NCBI RefSeq assembly: GCF_011752975.1 | Contig: NZ_VWWP01000004.1 | Coordinates: 62,001-126,000 of the forward strand | Direction of reading: 5' to 3' | Source of the DNA: Chryseobacterium sp. Tr-659 | GTDB lineage: Bacteria > Bacteroidota > Bacteroidia > Flavobacteriales > Weeksellaceae | Length of the DNA stretch: 64,000 nucleotides | Shown: in pieces, positions 34,429 to 44,137 of the stretch | Numbering within the stretch: the first letter of the stretch is position 1 | How the letters are laid out: each line of letters begins with the position of its first letter | Position numbers and translations under genes: made by a program | Notes under the pieces: model-generated | Databases searched by the model: none | What the model saw: the letters and a program-made list of their open reading frames with translations, nothing else | What the model was told of the DNA's origin: nothing

Positions 34429-35886
34429 ATGTTAAAAATACTAGACCGATATATCATAAAAACCTTCTTTGGACCGTTTTTCTTTATATTCAGCGTATTG
34501 TTTTTCATTTTTATTGTAAACATTATCTGGGTTCAATTAGGGCAGTTTATGGGTAAAGGGTTAAGCTACTGGCAAATCCTTAAACTTCTTTTTTACCTTG
34601 GGGTAAACGTTATCAGCATGGTTCTTCCGCTTACCATTCTTCTGGCAAGTATTATGTCATTCGGAGAATTTGGAGAACGCTATGAGCTTGCTGCAATGAA
34701 GGCGGCAGGAATTCCTTTAACCAGGGTAATGACTCCCCTGCTGGGAATTTCAACAGCACTTGCTATTATGCTGTTTTTCTTTTCCAATAATATTATTCCG
34801 GATTTTCAGAAAAAAGCAAAAAATATGCTTTTCAATATTGCCCAGACCAAACCTGCGATCAACTTTACTCCTGGACAGTTTATTGATCAGATTCCGGGTT
34901 ATATGGTGAAATTTGACAAAATATACGGAGAAAACGGAGAAAATATTGAAGGGGTTTTTGTTCATAAAAAAGCCAATGCTTACGAAAACCAGCAATCTGT
35001 AGTGGCCGAAAAAGGAAAATTTGTTCCGGCGGCTAATAAAAACTTCCTGAAACTGGTTCTTTACAATGGGTATGTATTTGAAGATGCATTTGCCGGAAAA
35101 GGCGACAATGTGAGACAGAAACAGCCGGATCAGGCTATTAAATTTGATACGCTGACTTCTCACTTTGACATCAGTGAGATCATTAATAAGGCTATCGAAA
35201 AAGAACAGATTACAGATGATTATCGTTTCCAGACTTATAATCAGCTTAACGGAACGATCGATAAAAGCAAAAAGGATAACAAACAATTCTTTAATAATGT
35301 AGGCTCTGAAGTTCTGGGGCAAACCAATTCCGTGGTTACTTATATGGATCAGGGTAACAAGCCTAAAGCCGCCGCAAAATCACAAATAAAGCTGGACACG
35401 GTGAAAGGTGATAAAAAGCTTGAAATCATCTATAACGCTTACAACAGGCTGGATAATCTTAAATCTACGCTGGAATCAAAAAAGAATGAATACAGTTCCA
35501 ATATAAAATACTTCAGTAAAGTTGTTATTTACCAACAGAGAATTGTAGCCTATTCTGTTACCTGTATTATTTTTTTCCTGATTGGTGCCAGTTTAGGATC
35601 AATCATCAGAAAAGGAGGAATGGGACTTCCTGTGATCATTGCTATTGTTATTTTCATTGTATTTTACGTGATGAATGTTGGGGTAGAAAATCTTTCATGG
35701 AGTGGTAAAATGAATCCATACCTCGCAGCATGGCTGCCTAACCTGATTCTTCTGCCTTTCGGAGTTTGGATGACCTATAAGGCCCTTACGGATTCTCAGT
35801 TATTTGATGCAGAAAAATACAAAGCTTTATTCAAGCCGATTACGAAAAGGTTCTCAAAAAGCAAAGAACACCAGAGGTATCAATAA
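34429..35886 (+). CDS. LptF/LptG-type permease (YjgP/YjgQ family)
   Basis: 485 residues. It starts MLKILDRYIIKTFFGPFFFIFSVLFF, the usual cytoplasmic helix and first membrane segment of LptF/LptG, with further helices at about 52-75, 100-118 and three at the C-terminus (370-390, 400-420, 435-455). A large periplasmic beta-jellyroll region lies between. These permeases with LptB extract lipopolysaccharide from the inner membrane. Which of F or G it is cannot be decided. A -7-like TAATTTTG (34417-34424) lies just before the ATG. The gene follows lolA by 144 nt. Confidence 0.9.
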   Translation: MLKILDRYIIKTFFGPFFFIFSVLFFIFIVNIIWVQLGQFMGKGLSYWQILKLLFYLGVNVISMVLPLTILLASIMSFGEFGERYELAAMKAAGIPLTRVMTPLLGISTALAIMLFFFSNNIIPDFQKKAKNMLFNIAQTKPAINFTPGQFIDQIPGYMVKFDKIYGENGENIEGVFVHKKANAYENQQSVVAEKGKFVPAANKNFLKLVLYNGYVFEDAFAGKGDNVRQKQPDQAIKFDTLTSHFDISEIINKAIEKEQITDDYRFQTYNQLNGTIDKSKKDNKQFFNNVGSEVLGQTNSVVTYMDQGNKPKAAAKSQIKLDTVKGDKKLEIIYNAYNRLDNLKSTLESKKNEYSSNIKYFSKVVIYQQRIVAYSVTCIIFFLIGASLGSIIRKGGMGLPVIIAIVIFIVFYVMNVGVENLSWSGKMNPYLAAWLPNLILLPFGVWMTYKALTDSQLFDAEKYKALFKPITKRFSKSKEHQRYQ

Positions 35887-36018
35887 TGTTTAAAAATCAA
35901 ATTAATATAAAAGATTCAGAATTTTCTGGATCTTTTTTTATGGGCTTCCATGAAATACTATCTTCGGCATTAATTTGAATAAAAAAATTATCTTTGCGGA
36001 AATTATAAAAACAAAACC

Positions 36019-36810
36019 ATGAAGAAATTACTACTTATGGGCTTTTTCAGCCTTATCTCTTTCAGCGTGCAGGCTCAGGAACAGGAAGAAGACGGCACTT
36101 ATAATGGAGAAAAATACGGATATATTATTGATAAAACCGGGAAAAAGACTGAAGGTGTGATCCATTTGCACGGAGGTTATTCCAGCCCATGGCTGAATCA
36201 GTTAAAAGTAAGATTTGCCGCTATCTCTGATATTGATAAAACAAAAAACAAAATTAAGTTTAAAACATATGATGCTGGCGATATCAAAGAATATATGCTA
36301 TATGAAGGAGATACACCCAGGGTTTTCAAATCTGTAAAATACTCCAATATGAGGGAAGCTTTAAACAGCTCTGAAAGTACAACAGGACTGGCCGCAGGGT
36401 TTAAAGCGATTAATAACCTTTCAAGAACAGAGCAATTTGCTGAGGTAGTAGCAGAAGGTAAAGTTACCGTTTATAAGCTTTATGGCTACCCTACGGCTCT
36501 TTCCGCAAACACGACAAGAGCGATCACTCAGACTGAAACAGACAGATTAAGAGAAAATCCTGATTATATCTTTTCTAAAAAAGGAGGAAAAGTTGAAGAA
36601 CTGACTCCTGCAAAAGCAAAAATCATTCTTGCCGACTGCCCTTATGTAAAAACAAAAATGACAAAAGGAGAATATGGTTCCCTGAAAAACGAGGAGAAGA
36701 AAAGGAGCGGCCTTGGAAAATTCATCAGAGATGAAATCAGCAATTCCACAACGGATAAACTTTCAATGATTAATGAAGTGATTTATGATTATAATGAGAA
36801 TTGTAAATAA
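36019..36810 (+). CDS. Exported hypothetical protein
   Basis: 263 residues. A signal peptide (LLMGFFSLISFSVQAQ, after MKK) is cleaved near residue 19; the mature part begins EQEEDGTYNGEKYGYIIDKTG. The pattern GYIIDKTGKKTEGVIHL followed by KVRFAAISDIDKTKNKIKFKTYDAGDIKEY resembles secreted Bacteroidota proteins of unknown function that respond to extracellular conditions, but I do not recognise a named family. It has a -7-type TATCTTTG at 35989-35996 and its own terminator, so it is monocistronic. No catalytic residues are evident. Confidence 0.65.
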   Translation: MKKLLLMGFFSLISFSVQAQEQEEDGTYNGEKYGYIIDKTGKKTEGVIHLHGGYSSPWLNQLKVRFAAISDIDKTKNKIKFKTYDAGDIKEYMLYEGDTPRVFKSVKYSNMREALNSSESTTGLAAGFKAINNLSRTEQFAEVVAEGKVTVYKLYGYPTALSANTTRAITQTETDRLRENPDYIFSKKGGKVEELTPAKAKIILADCPYVKTKMTKGEYGSLKNEEKKRSGLGKFIRDEISNSTTDKLSMINEVIYDYNENCK

Positions 36811-36821
36811 TAACACAAAAG

Positions 36822-36844
36822 GCTTTCGATTGAAAGCTTTTTTT
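36822..36844 (+). terminator. Terminator after the exported hypothetical gene
   Basis: Stem GCTTTC / GAAAGC with a GATT loop followed by seven T, 11 nt after the stop codon. Confidence 0.8.
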
Positions 36845-36893
36845 ATGACATTAGAATTTTTGTATTTTTATCAGCCACCCAAAAATTTATGAT

Positions 36894-37535
36894 ATGAAAA
36901 TCCTATTTCTCACCATGAGTTTGCTTCTTATTTTTTCATGTAAAAATGACAAAGCTGCAATAGAACATAAAGGATCTGTTTCTAAAGAAAATATTGTTGT
37001 AAAAAAGGATTCACTGGACACCGGAACAGTTGAAAATCCTTTAGATCAGATCAAAAAGGAATACGCCGTTATTCAGACCCAAATGGAATCTGGAAAACTG
37101 AGTTCTTCAAGGTTTACTTATGATTGTAATGATGAACCTTCGGGAGAAGTTGTTTTTTATTCGGATAAGGATGGAATTAAGGTTATTGAGCATTTTTATT
37201 CAGAGCACAGTCATTTCTCTGCCTCTGAAAAATACTTTATCAAAGAGGGGAAACCTTTCTTTATTTTTAGACAGGAAACGGAATGGAATTTTGATGGCGG
37301 AACTCCGGAAAAGCCCATCACAAAAGATGATATTACAGAAACCCGTATTTATCTTCAGAATGATAAACCATTGAAATGTCTTGAAAAGAAATACAGTATA
37401 AAATCAGACCAGAAACAAAAATCAGCTGATACGATCCTCAACAAAGAAAATCAGTGTAATGCCGATGATCAGCTTAAAATGTATCAAACTTTATTAAAAC
37501 ACAAAGACCAGAAAGGACCCATACAATGTCTATAA
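36894..37535 (+). CDS. Hypothetical lipoprotein
   Basis: 213 residues. A lipoprotein signal peptide ends LLLIFSCKND, with Cys16 as the likely acylated residue. The mature protein is Lys/Asp/Glu-rich, with a beta-rich middle (FTYDCNDEPSGEVVFYSDKDG; HSHFSASEKYFIKEGKPFFIF) and no motif I recognise. Three internal Cys residues could form a disulfide. It is probably anchored in the outer membrane facing the periplasm or the outside. It has its own terminator and no operon partner; the next gene is convergent. Confidence 0.7.
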   Translation: MKILFLTMSLLLIFSCKNDKAAIEHKGSVSKENIVVKKDSLDTGTVENPLDQIKKEYAVIQTQMESGKLSSSRFTYDCNDEPSGEVVFYSDKDGIKVIEHFYSEHSHFSASEKYFIKEGKPFFIFRQETEWNFDGGTPEKPITKDDITETRIYLQNDKPLKCLEKKYSIKSDQKQKSADTILNKENQCNADDQLKMYQTLLKHKDQKGPIQCL

Positions 37536-37540
37536 CAACA

Positions 37541-37578
37541 AAAGAGGCTTCCGCTTGGAAACCTCTTTCTTATTTTTC
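37541..37578 (+). terminator. Terminator, part of a repeated 80-bp block
   Basis: Stem AAAGAGG / CCTCTTT with an inner stem CTTCC / GGAAA and loop GCTT, followed by CTTATTTTTC. The whole block from here to 37617 resembles the frr terminator and 3' end at 38924-38998. Confidence 0.75.
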
Positions 37579-37590
37579 AAAAGCTGAAAA

Positions 37591-37620
37591 TTATACTTTG
37601 ATAATTTCAGATACTTTTCA
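37591..37620 (-). pseudogene. Displaced second copy of the frr 3' end
   Basis: In the minus-strand frame these bases read KVSEIIKV and a stop, matching the KTKEAEIMKV end of the intact frr gene exactly 1380 bp away (stop codons at 37591 and 38971). Over 37561-37620 against 38941-39000 the ungapped alignment has about 48 of 60 identities and includes part of both terminators. The ketosynthase gene lies between the two copies. This is the same arrangement as the MarR remnant at 9037-9110. Confidence 0.65.
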
Positions 37621-37628
37621 TTGTATAT

Positions 37629-38684
37629 TTAGAACTTGTAAACAAAAGCATTGATGTTCATTCCTGCGCCAACGGAAGCAAATAAAACCACGTCATTTTT
37701 CCTGATTTTATGATGCTCCAATTCATCTTTTAAAATCATTGTTAATAAAGAAGGAATAGTGGCTACACTGCTGTTTCCTAATTTGTGAATAACCATAGGC
37801 ATTATATTCTTAGGAACCGGCTTTTCATACAGCTGATAAAATCTGTTGACAATGGCTTCATCCATTTTTTCATTAGCCTGATGAATGATAATTTTATTTA
37901 ATTGACTGATTGAATATCCACTGCTATCCAGGCATTTCTTCATGGCATCAGGAACATTCAACAAGGCGAACTCATATATTTTCCTGCCGTCCATTTTGAT
38001 ATATCGTGTATCCGGGCATCTTTCATTGTTGTATGATTTTCCAAAATACAGATAATCTTTCTCATTAAGTGTATAAGAAGCAGACAGATGAGATTTTATA
38101 CCGGAATCATCATGATTCACCTCTAGAACAGCCGCCCCTGCTCCATCCGCGTAGATCATACTGTCTCTGTCATGAATATCCACTACACGGGAAAGAGTTT
38201 CTGCTCCAATCACCAGACATCGCTTTGCAATCCCTGACTGAATAAACGCGTGTGCCTGTATCACCCCTTCAATCCATCCGGGACATCCAAACAGAACATC
38301 ATAGGCCACACAAAAATTATTTCTTATCCCTAGTAAATGTTTTACCCTTGCTGCAAGACTGGGTACCATGTCAGACTGAACCGTTCCAAAACGGACATCT
38401 CCAAAGTTATGGGCAAATATTATATAGTCTAATGTTTCAGGATCTATTCCTGCATTTTCTATTGCTGACCGGGCTGCAATAACTCCCAAATCCGAAGTCA
38501 CCTGTGTACTATGGGCATATCTTCTTTCTTCAATACCTGTAATTTTTTTCAATTTATCTGTAATGGAGGCATTATTTTCTTTTAATAGTACCCCTTCTTC
38601 ATTAAGAAAAATATGTTTATCAAAAAATAAATTGGTTATTGTTTCTGATGGGATGTAGTTTCCTACACCAATAATTTTAGTCAT
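37629..38684 (-). CDS. 3-oxoacyl-ACP synthase III (FabH-like) family protein
   Basis: 351 residues of the thiolase fold. The condensing triad is present: Cys134 in LFGCPGW, His268 in IIIHQANEKM and Asn304 in KLGNSSVATIP. FabH-type features include ITGIEERRYAHSTQVTSDLG at the N-terminus and YADGAGAAVLEV near 178. KAS III enzymes condense an acyl-CoA with malonyl-ACP. This one lacks the neighbours of the housekeeping fabH (plsX, rpmF) and lies alone between two copies of the frr 3' end, so it is probably an accessory enzyme making a specialised lipid or ketone. The true substrate is unknown. Confidence 0.85.
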   Translation of the reverse strand: MTKIIGVGNYIPSETITNLFFDKHIFLNEEGVLLKENNASITDKLKKITGIEERRYAHSTQVTSDLGVIAARSAIENAGIDPETLDYIIFAHNFGDVRFGTVQSDMVPSLAARVKHLLGIRNNFCVAYDVLFGCPGWIEGVIQAHAFIQSGIAKRCLVIGAETLSRVVDIHDRDSMIYADGAGAAVLEVNHDDSGIKSHLSASYTLNEKDYLYFGKSYNNERCPDTRYIKMDGRKIYEFALLNVPDAMKKCLDSSGYSISQLNKIIIHQANEKMDEAIVNRFYQLYEKPVPKNIMPMVIHKLGNSSVATIPSLLTMILKDELEHHKIRKNDVVLFASVGAGMNINAFVYKF

Positions 38685-38917
38685 CGCTTTAGCATTTTGA
38701 TTTCCAGATCATCTATAAACAAATAACACTGGCTTTGTAAATATACTGATTATATGCCAATCATTGCTATTTGTTTTTATGCAAAGAATACAGTATTTCA
38801 CTACTGAAAACACAACATTCTATCATTCAATTCATTTAATTTTCAACAAAAAAGATAAAAAGCATGAAAATCATTTCCACGTTTTGATAGGCTTCCGTAT
38901 ATTATGATGTAACCTAC

Positions 38918-38947
38918 AAAAAAAAGAGGCCTCCGGGGAAACCTCTT
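38918..38947 (-). terminator. Terminator of frr
   Basis: On the minus strand the stem AAGAGG / CCTCTT (with internal CC-GG pairs) is followed by a run of T; it starts 24 nt after the frr stop codon. Confidence 0.75.
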
Positions 38948-38970
38948 CTATATTTTTCAAAACTGAAAAA

Positions 38971-39525
38971 TTATACTTTCATAATTTCAGCTTCTTTTGT
39001 CTTAAGATGCTCATCGCAAAGCTTTACATATTTATCAGTGTAAGTCTGGATTTCTTCTTCTACTCCTTTAACAACGTCTTCAGAAACTCCATCAAGCTTT
39101 TTAAGTTCTTTCAAACCGTCCTGTCTTGCATTTCTTACCGTTACTTTAGTCTGTTCAGCTTCACCTTTAGCCTGCTTTGCAAGCTCTTTTCTTCTTTCCT
39201 CTGTTAAAGGCGGAACATTAAGGATAATATTTTCTCCATTATTAGAAGGTGCAAAACCTAAGTTTGAGTTGATGATTGCTTTTTCAATCGCATTGATTGC
39301 AGTTCTGTCCCAAGGTTGAATAGAGATTGTCATTGCATCCGGAACAGAAACATTGGCAACCTGGTTGATGGGAGTCATTGCTCCATAATATTCCACCATT
39401 ACATCCTGAACCATTGCCGTAGAAGCACGTCCTGCTCTGATTCTTTGAAATGCGTGATCCAAGTGCTTTACAGCTGCATCCATGTCTTGCTTTACAGATT
39501 CTAATATAAGATCTAATTCTTCCAT
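38971..39525 (-). CDS. frr: Ribosome recycling factor
   Basis: 184 residues from ATG 39525 (MEELDLILESVKQDMDAAVKHL), the normal RRF length; an upstream Met at 39555 would add ten atypical residues. Family signatures: RIRAGRASTAMVQDVMVEYYG near 31-50, TPINQVANVSVPDAMTISIQPWD, and INPxxPPLTEERRKELAK-like VPPLTEERRKELAKQAKGEAE near 125. With EF-G it splits post-termination ribosomes. In many bacteria it lies just after pyrH; here 1.9 kb with a lipase gene on the opposite strand separates them. Its last codons and terminator have a second copy at 37541-37620. Confidence 0.96.
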   Translation of the reverse strand: MEELDLILESVKQDMDAAVKHLDHAFQRIRAGRASTAMVQDVMVEYYGAMTPINQVANVSVPDAMTISIQPWDRTAINAIEKAIINSNLGFAPSNNGENIILNVPPLTEERRKELAKQAKGEAEQTKVTVRNARQDGLKELKKLDGVSEDVVKGVEEEIQTYTDKYVKLCDEHLKTKEAEIMKV

Positions 39526-39985
39526 TATTATAGTATAGTTTGATAAATTACACATTGTTTAAGCCTGAATACATAACAAATTACTACCGTTTCCTGAGTA
39601 CTTTTTATACTGTTTTTATTATTCAGTGGTGCAAAAATAATGATTGTTTTTGATATAAAGAGGCATAGCATATCGATTTTTATTGAACATTGCATTGGAT
39701 ACCATAAATAATGCAGATTTAGAGAATAGGATCTATTAAATTCTATTTCAAAACTTGGACTAAAAGAGAAAAAATTGCACCGTAGAATTACTTAGAATAA
39801 TTTTTAGTCATTTCCACTTAATGAAATCCTGTTTTTTATAACTTATTTTACTATATCCTTATTGGGTGAAGTTTACTTAAAACTTTGTGAACGAATGTAA
39901 TTATAAAAATGGATTTTCTACAAAATAATCCATGGAAATAAATCAACAACTTTTAATCATCAACTAACTTTAAATTATTCACATT
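39526..39985. other. Intergenic region between divergent frr and lipase genes
   Basis: 460 AT-rich bases. A minus-strand -7 element TATTTTTG at 39632-39639 may drive frr with a leader of about 100 nt. Nothing else was recognised. Confidence 0.4.
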
Positions 39986-41341
39986 ATGACAAATCCATCT
40001 TTAGATGCCTATCAACAGGTTTTTGGTATGGCAAGTCTTGCCAATCGTGCCGGAGGTTACAAAGGTAAAGGTACTAAATTGCAGGAACAGCTCCAATATG
40101 ACTTATCTTATTACTTCAACAATGTTCCGCCTGTTGAAATCATGAAACAAAAATCTCCGTCAATTGCTAACCCTTCAGTTACACCGTTGCTAGGAAACTG
40201 GAACCTTGTCTGGGGCCCGGCCTTGATTGAAGAAACCGATGAAAAAGGCAACCCTACCAATGTTGCCGACAATGCATTATATGTAGCTCAATGTGATGCA
40301 GTTGCATTTCCGGGAGGGCCAACAATTCCAGCTTATGTGGTTGCTATAGCGGCAACTAACCCGTCCTCTTTGTATGATTGGGAAACAGAAGACTTTTCAG
40401 TTTCAGAGGTAGTAAACTGGACAACTTATGATCCGTCCAATTTCTCCCCATCTCCTTATAATGGTAATGATCCTTATATTTCAAAAGGAACGGCTACCGG
40501 TATAAGCATACTTCTCGGACTTACAAGTCCTAATAATGCAGCAGCGCCCAATACCACATTGCAGCAGTTTCTTGCCGGTTTACGGCCAGATCCTGGTACA
40601 GCAATTATATTTTGTGGGCACAGCCTTGCAGGAGCTCTATCTCCTACACTGGCTCTCTACCTGAAAGAAAATAAAGATCTTAATGCTTTTGGGGTAACAC
40701 TCGTATACCCTACTGCCGGACCAACTCCGGGCGAGGCCGCATTTGCCAAACTCTTCAATACTACTTTTCCACCATTACCTCCAGGATGGCAGGCTCAATC
40801 AGGCACTTATCAAAGTTGGAATACCATGCACTGGAATGATCTGGATGTAGTTCCTCATGCCTGGCAGAAGGCAGATCTGAAGGAAATTGTTGATATATAC
40901 GGCCAGCCAACTACAAATACAGTTATCTATATATTGGAAGCTTTACGAAAAATTGCCATTGATGATGCTTCCAAATCAGGTGCAACCTATACAAGGGTAC
41001 AGAATCAATCTCTTCCCGGTAAACTTCAAAACTCAGACGGATCGGTTACTATCAAAACACCTCCTGAAACAATACATGACTATATGTTTCAGTTGGCCTT
41101 ACAACATGTAGATATGTATTCCGGCATTCCGGCCAGCGATGGTCATCCTCAGGTAAACGGTCTTATTTTACCGCAGCCGCTGCCCAAACCATCTCCAACA
41201 AAGCTGGTACCGGGAGTAACTATCGTCACAAGACTTGATATGATCCTGAAAATAATAAGTCAGATCATCGGCTGGATTTCCGCCCGTTATATTCAGGTAG
41301 AGCAGGAAAGCGCCCGGCAAAATGTTGAAGTAAATGAATAA
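39986..41341 (+). CDS. Lipase (class 3)-like alpha/beta hydrolase
   Basis: 451 residues. The nucleophile elbow is FCGHSLAGALSPTLALYL with Ser213 in GHSLAG, typical of class 3 (fungal-type) lipases. Candidate acid and base residues are in HWNDLDVVPHAW (Asp and His near 280-290). There is no signal peptide, so the enzyme appears cytoplasmic or leaves by another route. The N-terminal 100 residues include NWNLVWGPALIEE, also seen in bacterial relatives. It would hydrolyse ester or lipid substrates, not identified. It lies on the plus strand between pyrH and frr, both on the minus strand, and therefore looks inserted. Confidence 0.82.
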   Translation: MTNPSLDAYQQVFGMASLANRAGGYKGKGTKLQEQLQYDLSYYFNNVPPVEIMKQKSPSIANPSVTPLLGNWNLVWGPALIEETDEKGNPTNVADNALYVAQCDAVAFPGGPTIPAYVVAIAATNPSSLYDWETEDFSVSEVVNWTTYDPSNFSPSPYNGNDPYISKGTATGISILLGLTSPNNAAAPNTTLQQFLAGLRPDPGTAIIFCGHSLAGALSPTLALYLKENKDLNAFGVTLVYPTAGPTPGEAAFAKLFNTTFPPLPPGWQAQSGTYQSWNTMHWNDLDVVPHAWQKADLKEIVDIYGQPTTNTVIYILEALRKIAIDDASKSGATYTRVQNQSLPGKLQNSDGSVTIKTPPETIHDYMFQLALQHVDMYSGIPASDGHPQVNGLILPQPLPKPSPTKLVPGVTIVTRLDMILKIISQIIGWISARYIQVEQESARQNVEVNE

Positions 41342-41362
41342 TTATTAATAGTAAAACAAAAA

Positions 41363-41395
41363 CACCTGTCACGATTATCGCGACAGGTGCTTTTT
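41363..41395. terminator. Bidirectional terminator between lipase and pyrH
   Basis: Stem CACCTGTC / GACAGGTG with an inner CGA-TTA-TCG; followed by CTTTTTAT on the plus strand and TTTTTG on the minus strand, between convergent genes. Confidence 0.85.
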
Positions 41396-41415
41396 ATATC
41401 TTTTTATAAAACTGA

Positions 41416-42126
<711 letters not shown>

Positions 42127-42177
42127 TTATTTTTAGTAACTTTTTATTAGTGTGGGTTTCCCCGGAATTTGATTTTG

Positions 42178-42185
42178 CAAATATA
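42178..42185 (-). promoter_or_regulatory. -7 element of pyrH
   Basis: TATATTTG on the minus strand fits the Bacteroidota -7 consensus; it gives a leader of about 48 nt. No clear -33 was found. Confidence 0.5.
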
Positions 42186-42242
42186 ATCATTAAAAATATT
42201 GGTAAAAGAAAAATATTTAATCAGAAATAATGTCAGAAATAT

Positions 42243-42272
42243 TTTGAAAAGTACGAAAAAGGATTATTTTTG
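42243..42272 (+). promoter_or_regulatory. Promoter of porQ
   Basis: A -33 TTTG (42243-42246) and a -7 TATTTTTG (42265-42272) are 18 nt apart. The start of transcription near 42279 is 12 nt before the TTG start codon. Confidence 0.7.
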
Positions 42273-42290
42273 CATTAATTATAAATTGAA

Positions 42291-43283
42291 TTGAAGAAAA
42301 TTATCATTTTTTCATTATTTCTATCAGGAATTGTTTCTTATGCGCAAACAGGAACAAATGTTTATCCGTTCTTAAACGTACCTGTATCTGCAAGACAAGC
42401 TGCCTTGGGCGGCGATGCGATTTCGGTAAGAGATTATGATGTTTCCTTTGCTATTGCAAACCCGGCCCTGTTAAATAAAGATTCAGACAAGCAACTTTCT
42501 GTAAACGCTACAGCTTATCTTGCCGATTCTAAATACGGAACCATAGCCTATGCCAAAGACTTTGAAAACGGCCACATGGCTACCATCAATGCGAGGTATA
42601 TGAGCTACGGAAGTATTCCGAGAACGGATGAGAACGGTTTCGAAAACGGAGAGTTCAAAGCTTCAGATGTAGCAATCGGTGCTGGTTATGCTTACCAGTT
42701 TGAAGAAGACTGGACGATTGGTGGAGGATTGAATTTCATTACCTCAAAAATTGATAATTATACTTCTTCCGCTATTTCAGGAACTGCGGGAATTACCTAT
42801 CACAATAAAAAAAACAAAGAAGTTCTTTCTCTTGTATTGAGAAATTTTGGTTTTCAGCTGAAATCATTCAATGGAACCAGAGAAAATCTTCCGTTCAGAG
42901 TGGATCTTGGATATACCAAAATAATCAAAAACTTCCCTCTTGCTATTACGATTACGGCACATGACCTTCAAAAATTCGACATTTCTTCGGAATACAATTT
43001 AGACGGACAAAAAATAAATGTAGGCAGAAAAATTGCTGATCATTTCTCTTTGGGAGCAGAATTATTTCCGGAAAAGAACTTCAATATCAGATTGGGTTAT
43101 AATGTAAAAAGAGGAAATGAGCTTGCGGTGGCAGACCAGAGAAATTTTTCAGGACTTTCAGCAGGGTTTGGAGTTAAAGTTTCAAGATTCCGTATTGATT
43201 ACGCCCACGTAAGATACCACAACTCTTCGAATGTCAATCAGATAGGAATTTCTATGGACCTTTCCAGCCACAGAGGAGAATAA
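42291..43283 (+). CDS. porQ: Type IX secretion system protein PorQ
   Basis: 330 residues with a signal peptide (MKKIIIFSLFLSGIVSYAQ). The mature protein begins TGTNVYPFLNVPVSARQAALGG, the conserved N-terminus of PorQ in Bacteroidota, and is a beta-barrel-like protein ending in GISMDLSSHRGE. PorQ is an outer-membrane part of the attachment complex (with PorU, PorV, PorZ) that anchors cargo after type IX export. The only possible start is TTG at 42291, supported by the promoter 12 nt upstream and the exact fit of the signal peptide. The cytidylate kinase gene follows by 84 nt, a common pairing in Flavobacteriia. Confidence 0.88.
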   Translation: MKKIIIFSLFLSGIVSYAQTGTNVYPFLNVPVSARQAALGGDAISVRDYDVSFAIANPALLNKDSDKQLSVNATAYLADSKYGTIAYAKDFENGHMATINARYMSYGSIPRTDENGFENGEFKASDVAIGAGYAYQFEEDWTIGGGLNFITSKIDNYTSSAISGTAGITYHNKKNKEVLSLVLRNFGFQLKSFNGTRENLPFRVDLGYTKIIKNFPLAITITAHDLQKFDISSEYNLDGQKINVGRKIADHFSLGAELFPEKNFNIRLGYNVKRGNELAVADQRNFSGLSAGFGVKVSRFRIDYAHVRYHNSSNVNQIGISMDLSSHRGE

Positions 43284-43367
43284 ATTCTGATTCTGAAATT
43301 TTATTATTTATTTTGATTTTTTTTTACTTAGTCTTGATTTTTAAGAAAAAATCTTGAAATTTGCAGT

Positions 43368-44042
43368 ATGAAAAAACCTGTAATAGCTATTGATGGGTAC
43401 TCGTCTACCGGAAAAAGTTCTATCTCTAAAATCATTGCTGATCAATTAGGACTTATTCATATGGATACAGGAGCACTTTACAGAGGAGTTACCTGGTATG
43501 CATTGCAGCATTGTCTGAACGAGAACAATGAAATTGATCTGAACAGCCTGTTCTCTTCTTTCGGTCATATCAAGCTTGAATTTAAAAACAATGAAGGAAC
43601 GCTGATTCTTTTCCTTAATGATACGGATATTTCTAAAGAAATCCGTACTAATATTGTATCTGAAAACGTCAGTCTCGTTGCCAAACAGAAAGAAGTAAGA
43701 GACTTTTTACTGCAGTCACAACGCTCATTGGCAGAAAAAGGCGGGGTTATTATGGACGGACGTGACATTGGGACAGTAGTTCTGCCAAATGCGGACTATA
43801 AATTCTTCCTGACTGCCAGTATTGATGAAAGAACCAACAGACGATTTCTGGAGTTAAAAGGCCTGGGCATTGAAGCAGATAAAGAGCAGGTAAAGCACAA
43901 TCTTATTGAAAGAGACAAGATTGATAGTGAGCGTGAAATAGCCCCATTGAAGCAGGCTGACGACGCTATCGTTATAGACAACTCCGATCTTACCAAAGAA
44001 GAAACCATAGCACTTATTTTATCTCACATCGAAAAGATTTAA
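43368..44042 (+). CDS. cmk: Cytidylate kinase
   Basis: 224 residues. The P-loop is GYSSTGKSSISK at residues 9-20, then LIHMDTGALYRGVTWYAL, GGVIMDGRDIGTVVLPNADYKFFLTAS near 125-150 and the lid region ERTNRRFLELKG. It phosphorylates CMP and dCMP with ATP. The length fits the bacterial long-form CMP kinase. It is downstream of porQ on the same strand and probably on the same transcript. Confidence 0.96.
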   Translation: MKKPVIAIDGYSSTGKSSISKIIADQLGLIHMDTGALYRGVTWYALQHCLNENNEIDLNSLFSSFGHIKLEFKNNEGTLILFLNDTDISKEIRTNIVSENVSLVAKQKEVRDFLLQSQRSLAEKGGVIMDGRDIGTVVLPNADYKFFLTASIDERTNRRFLELKGLGIEADKEQVKHNLIERDKIDSEREIAPLKQADDAIVIDNSDLTKEETIALILSHIEKI

Positions 44043-44137
44043 CAATTTTTAATAGGCTAAAAGCCTCCTTTGGTACACAAATTGTAAGTTTTATTACTGT
44101 AAAAACTAATCTATTATTAATTATTAAAAAACTTAAA

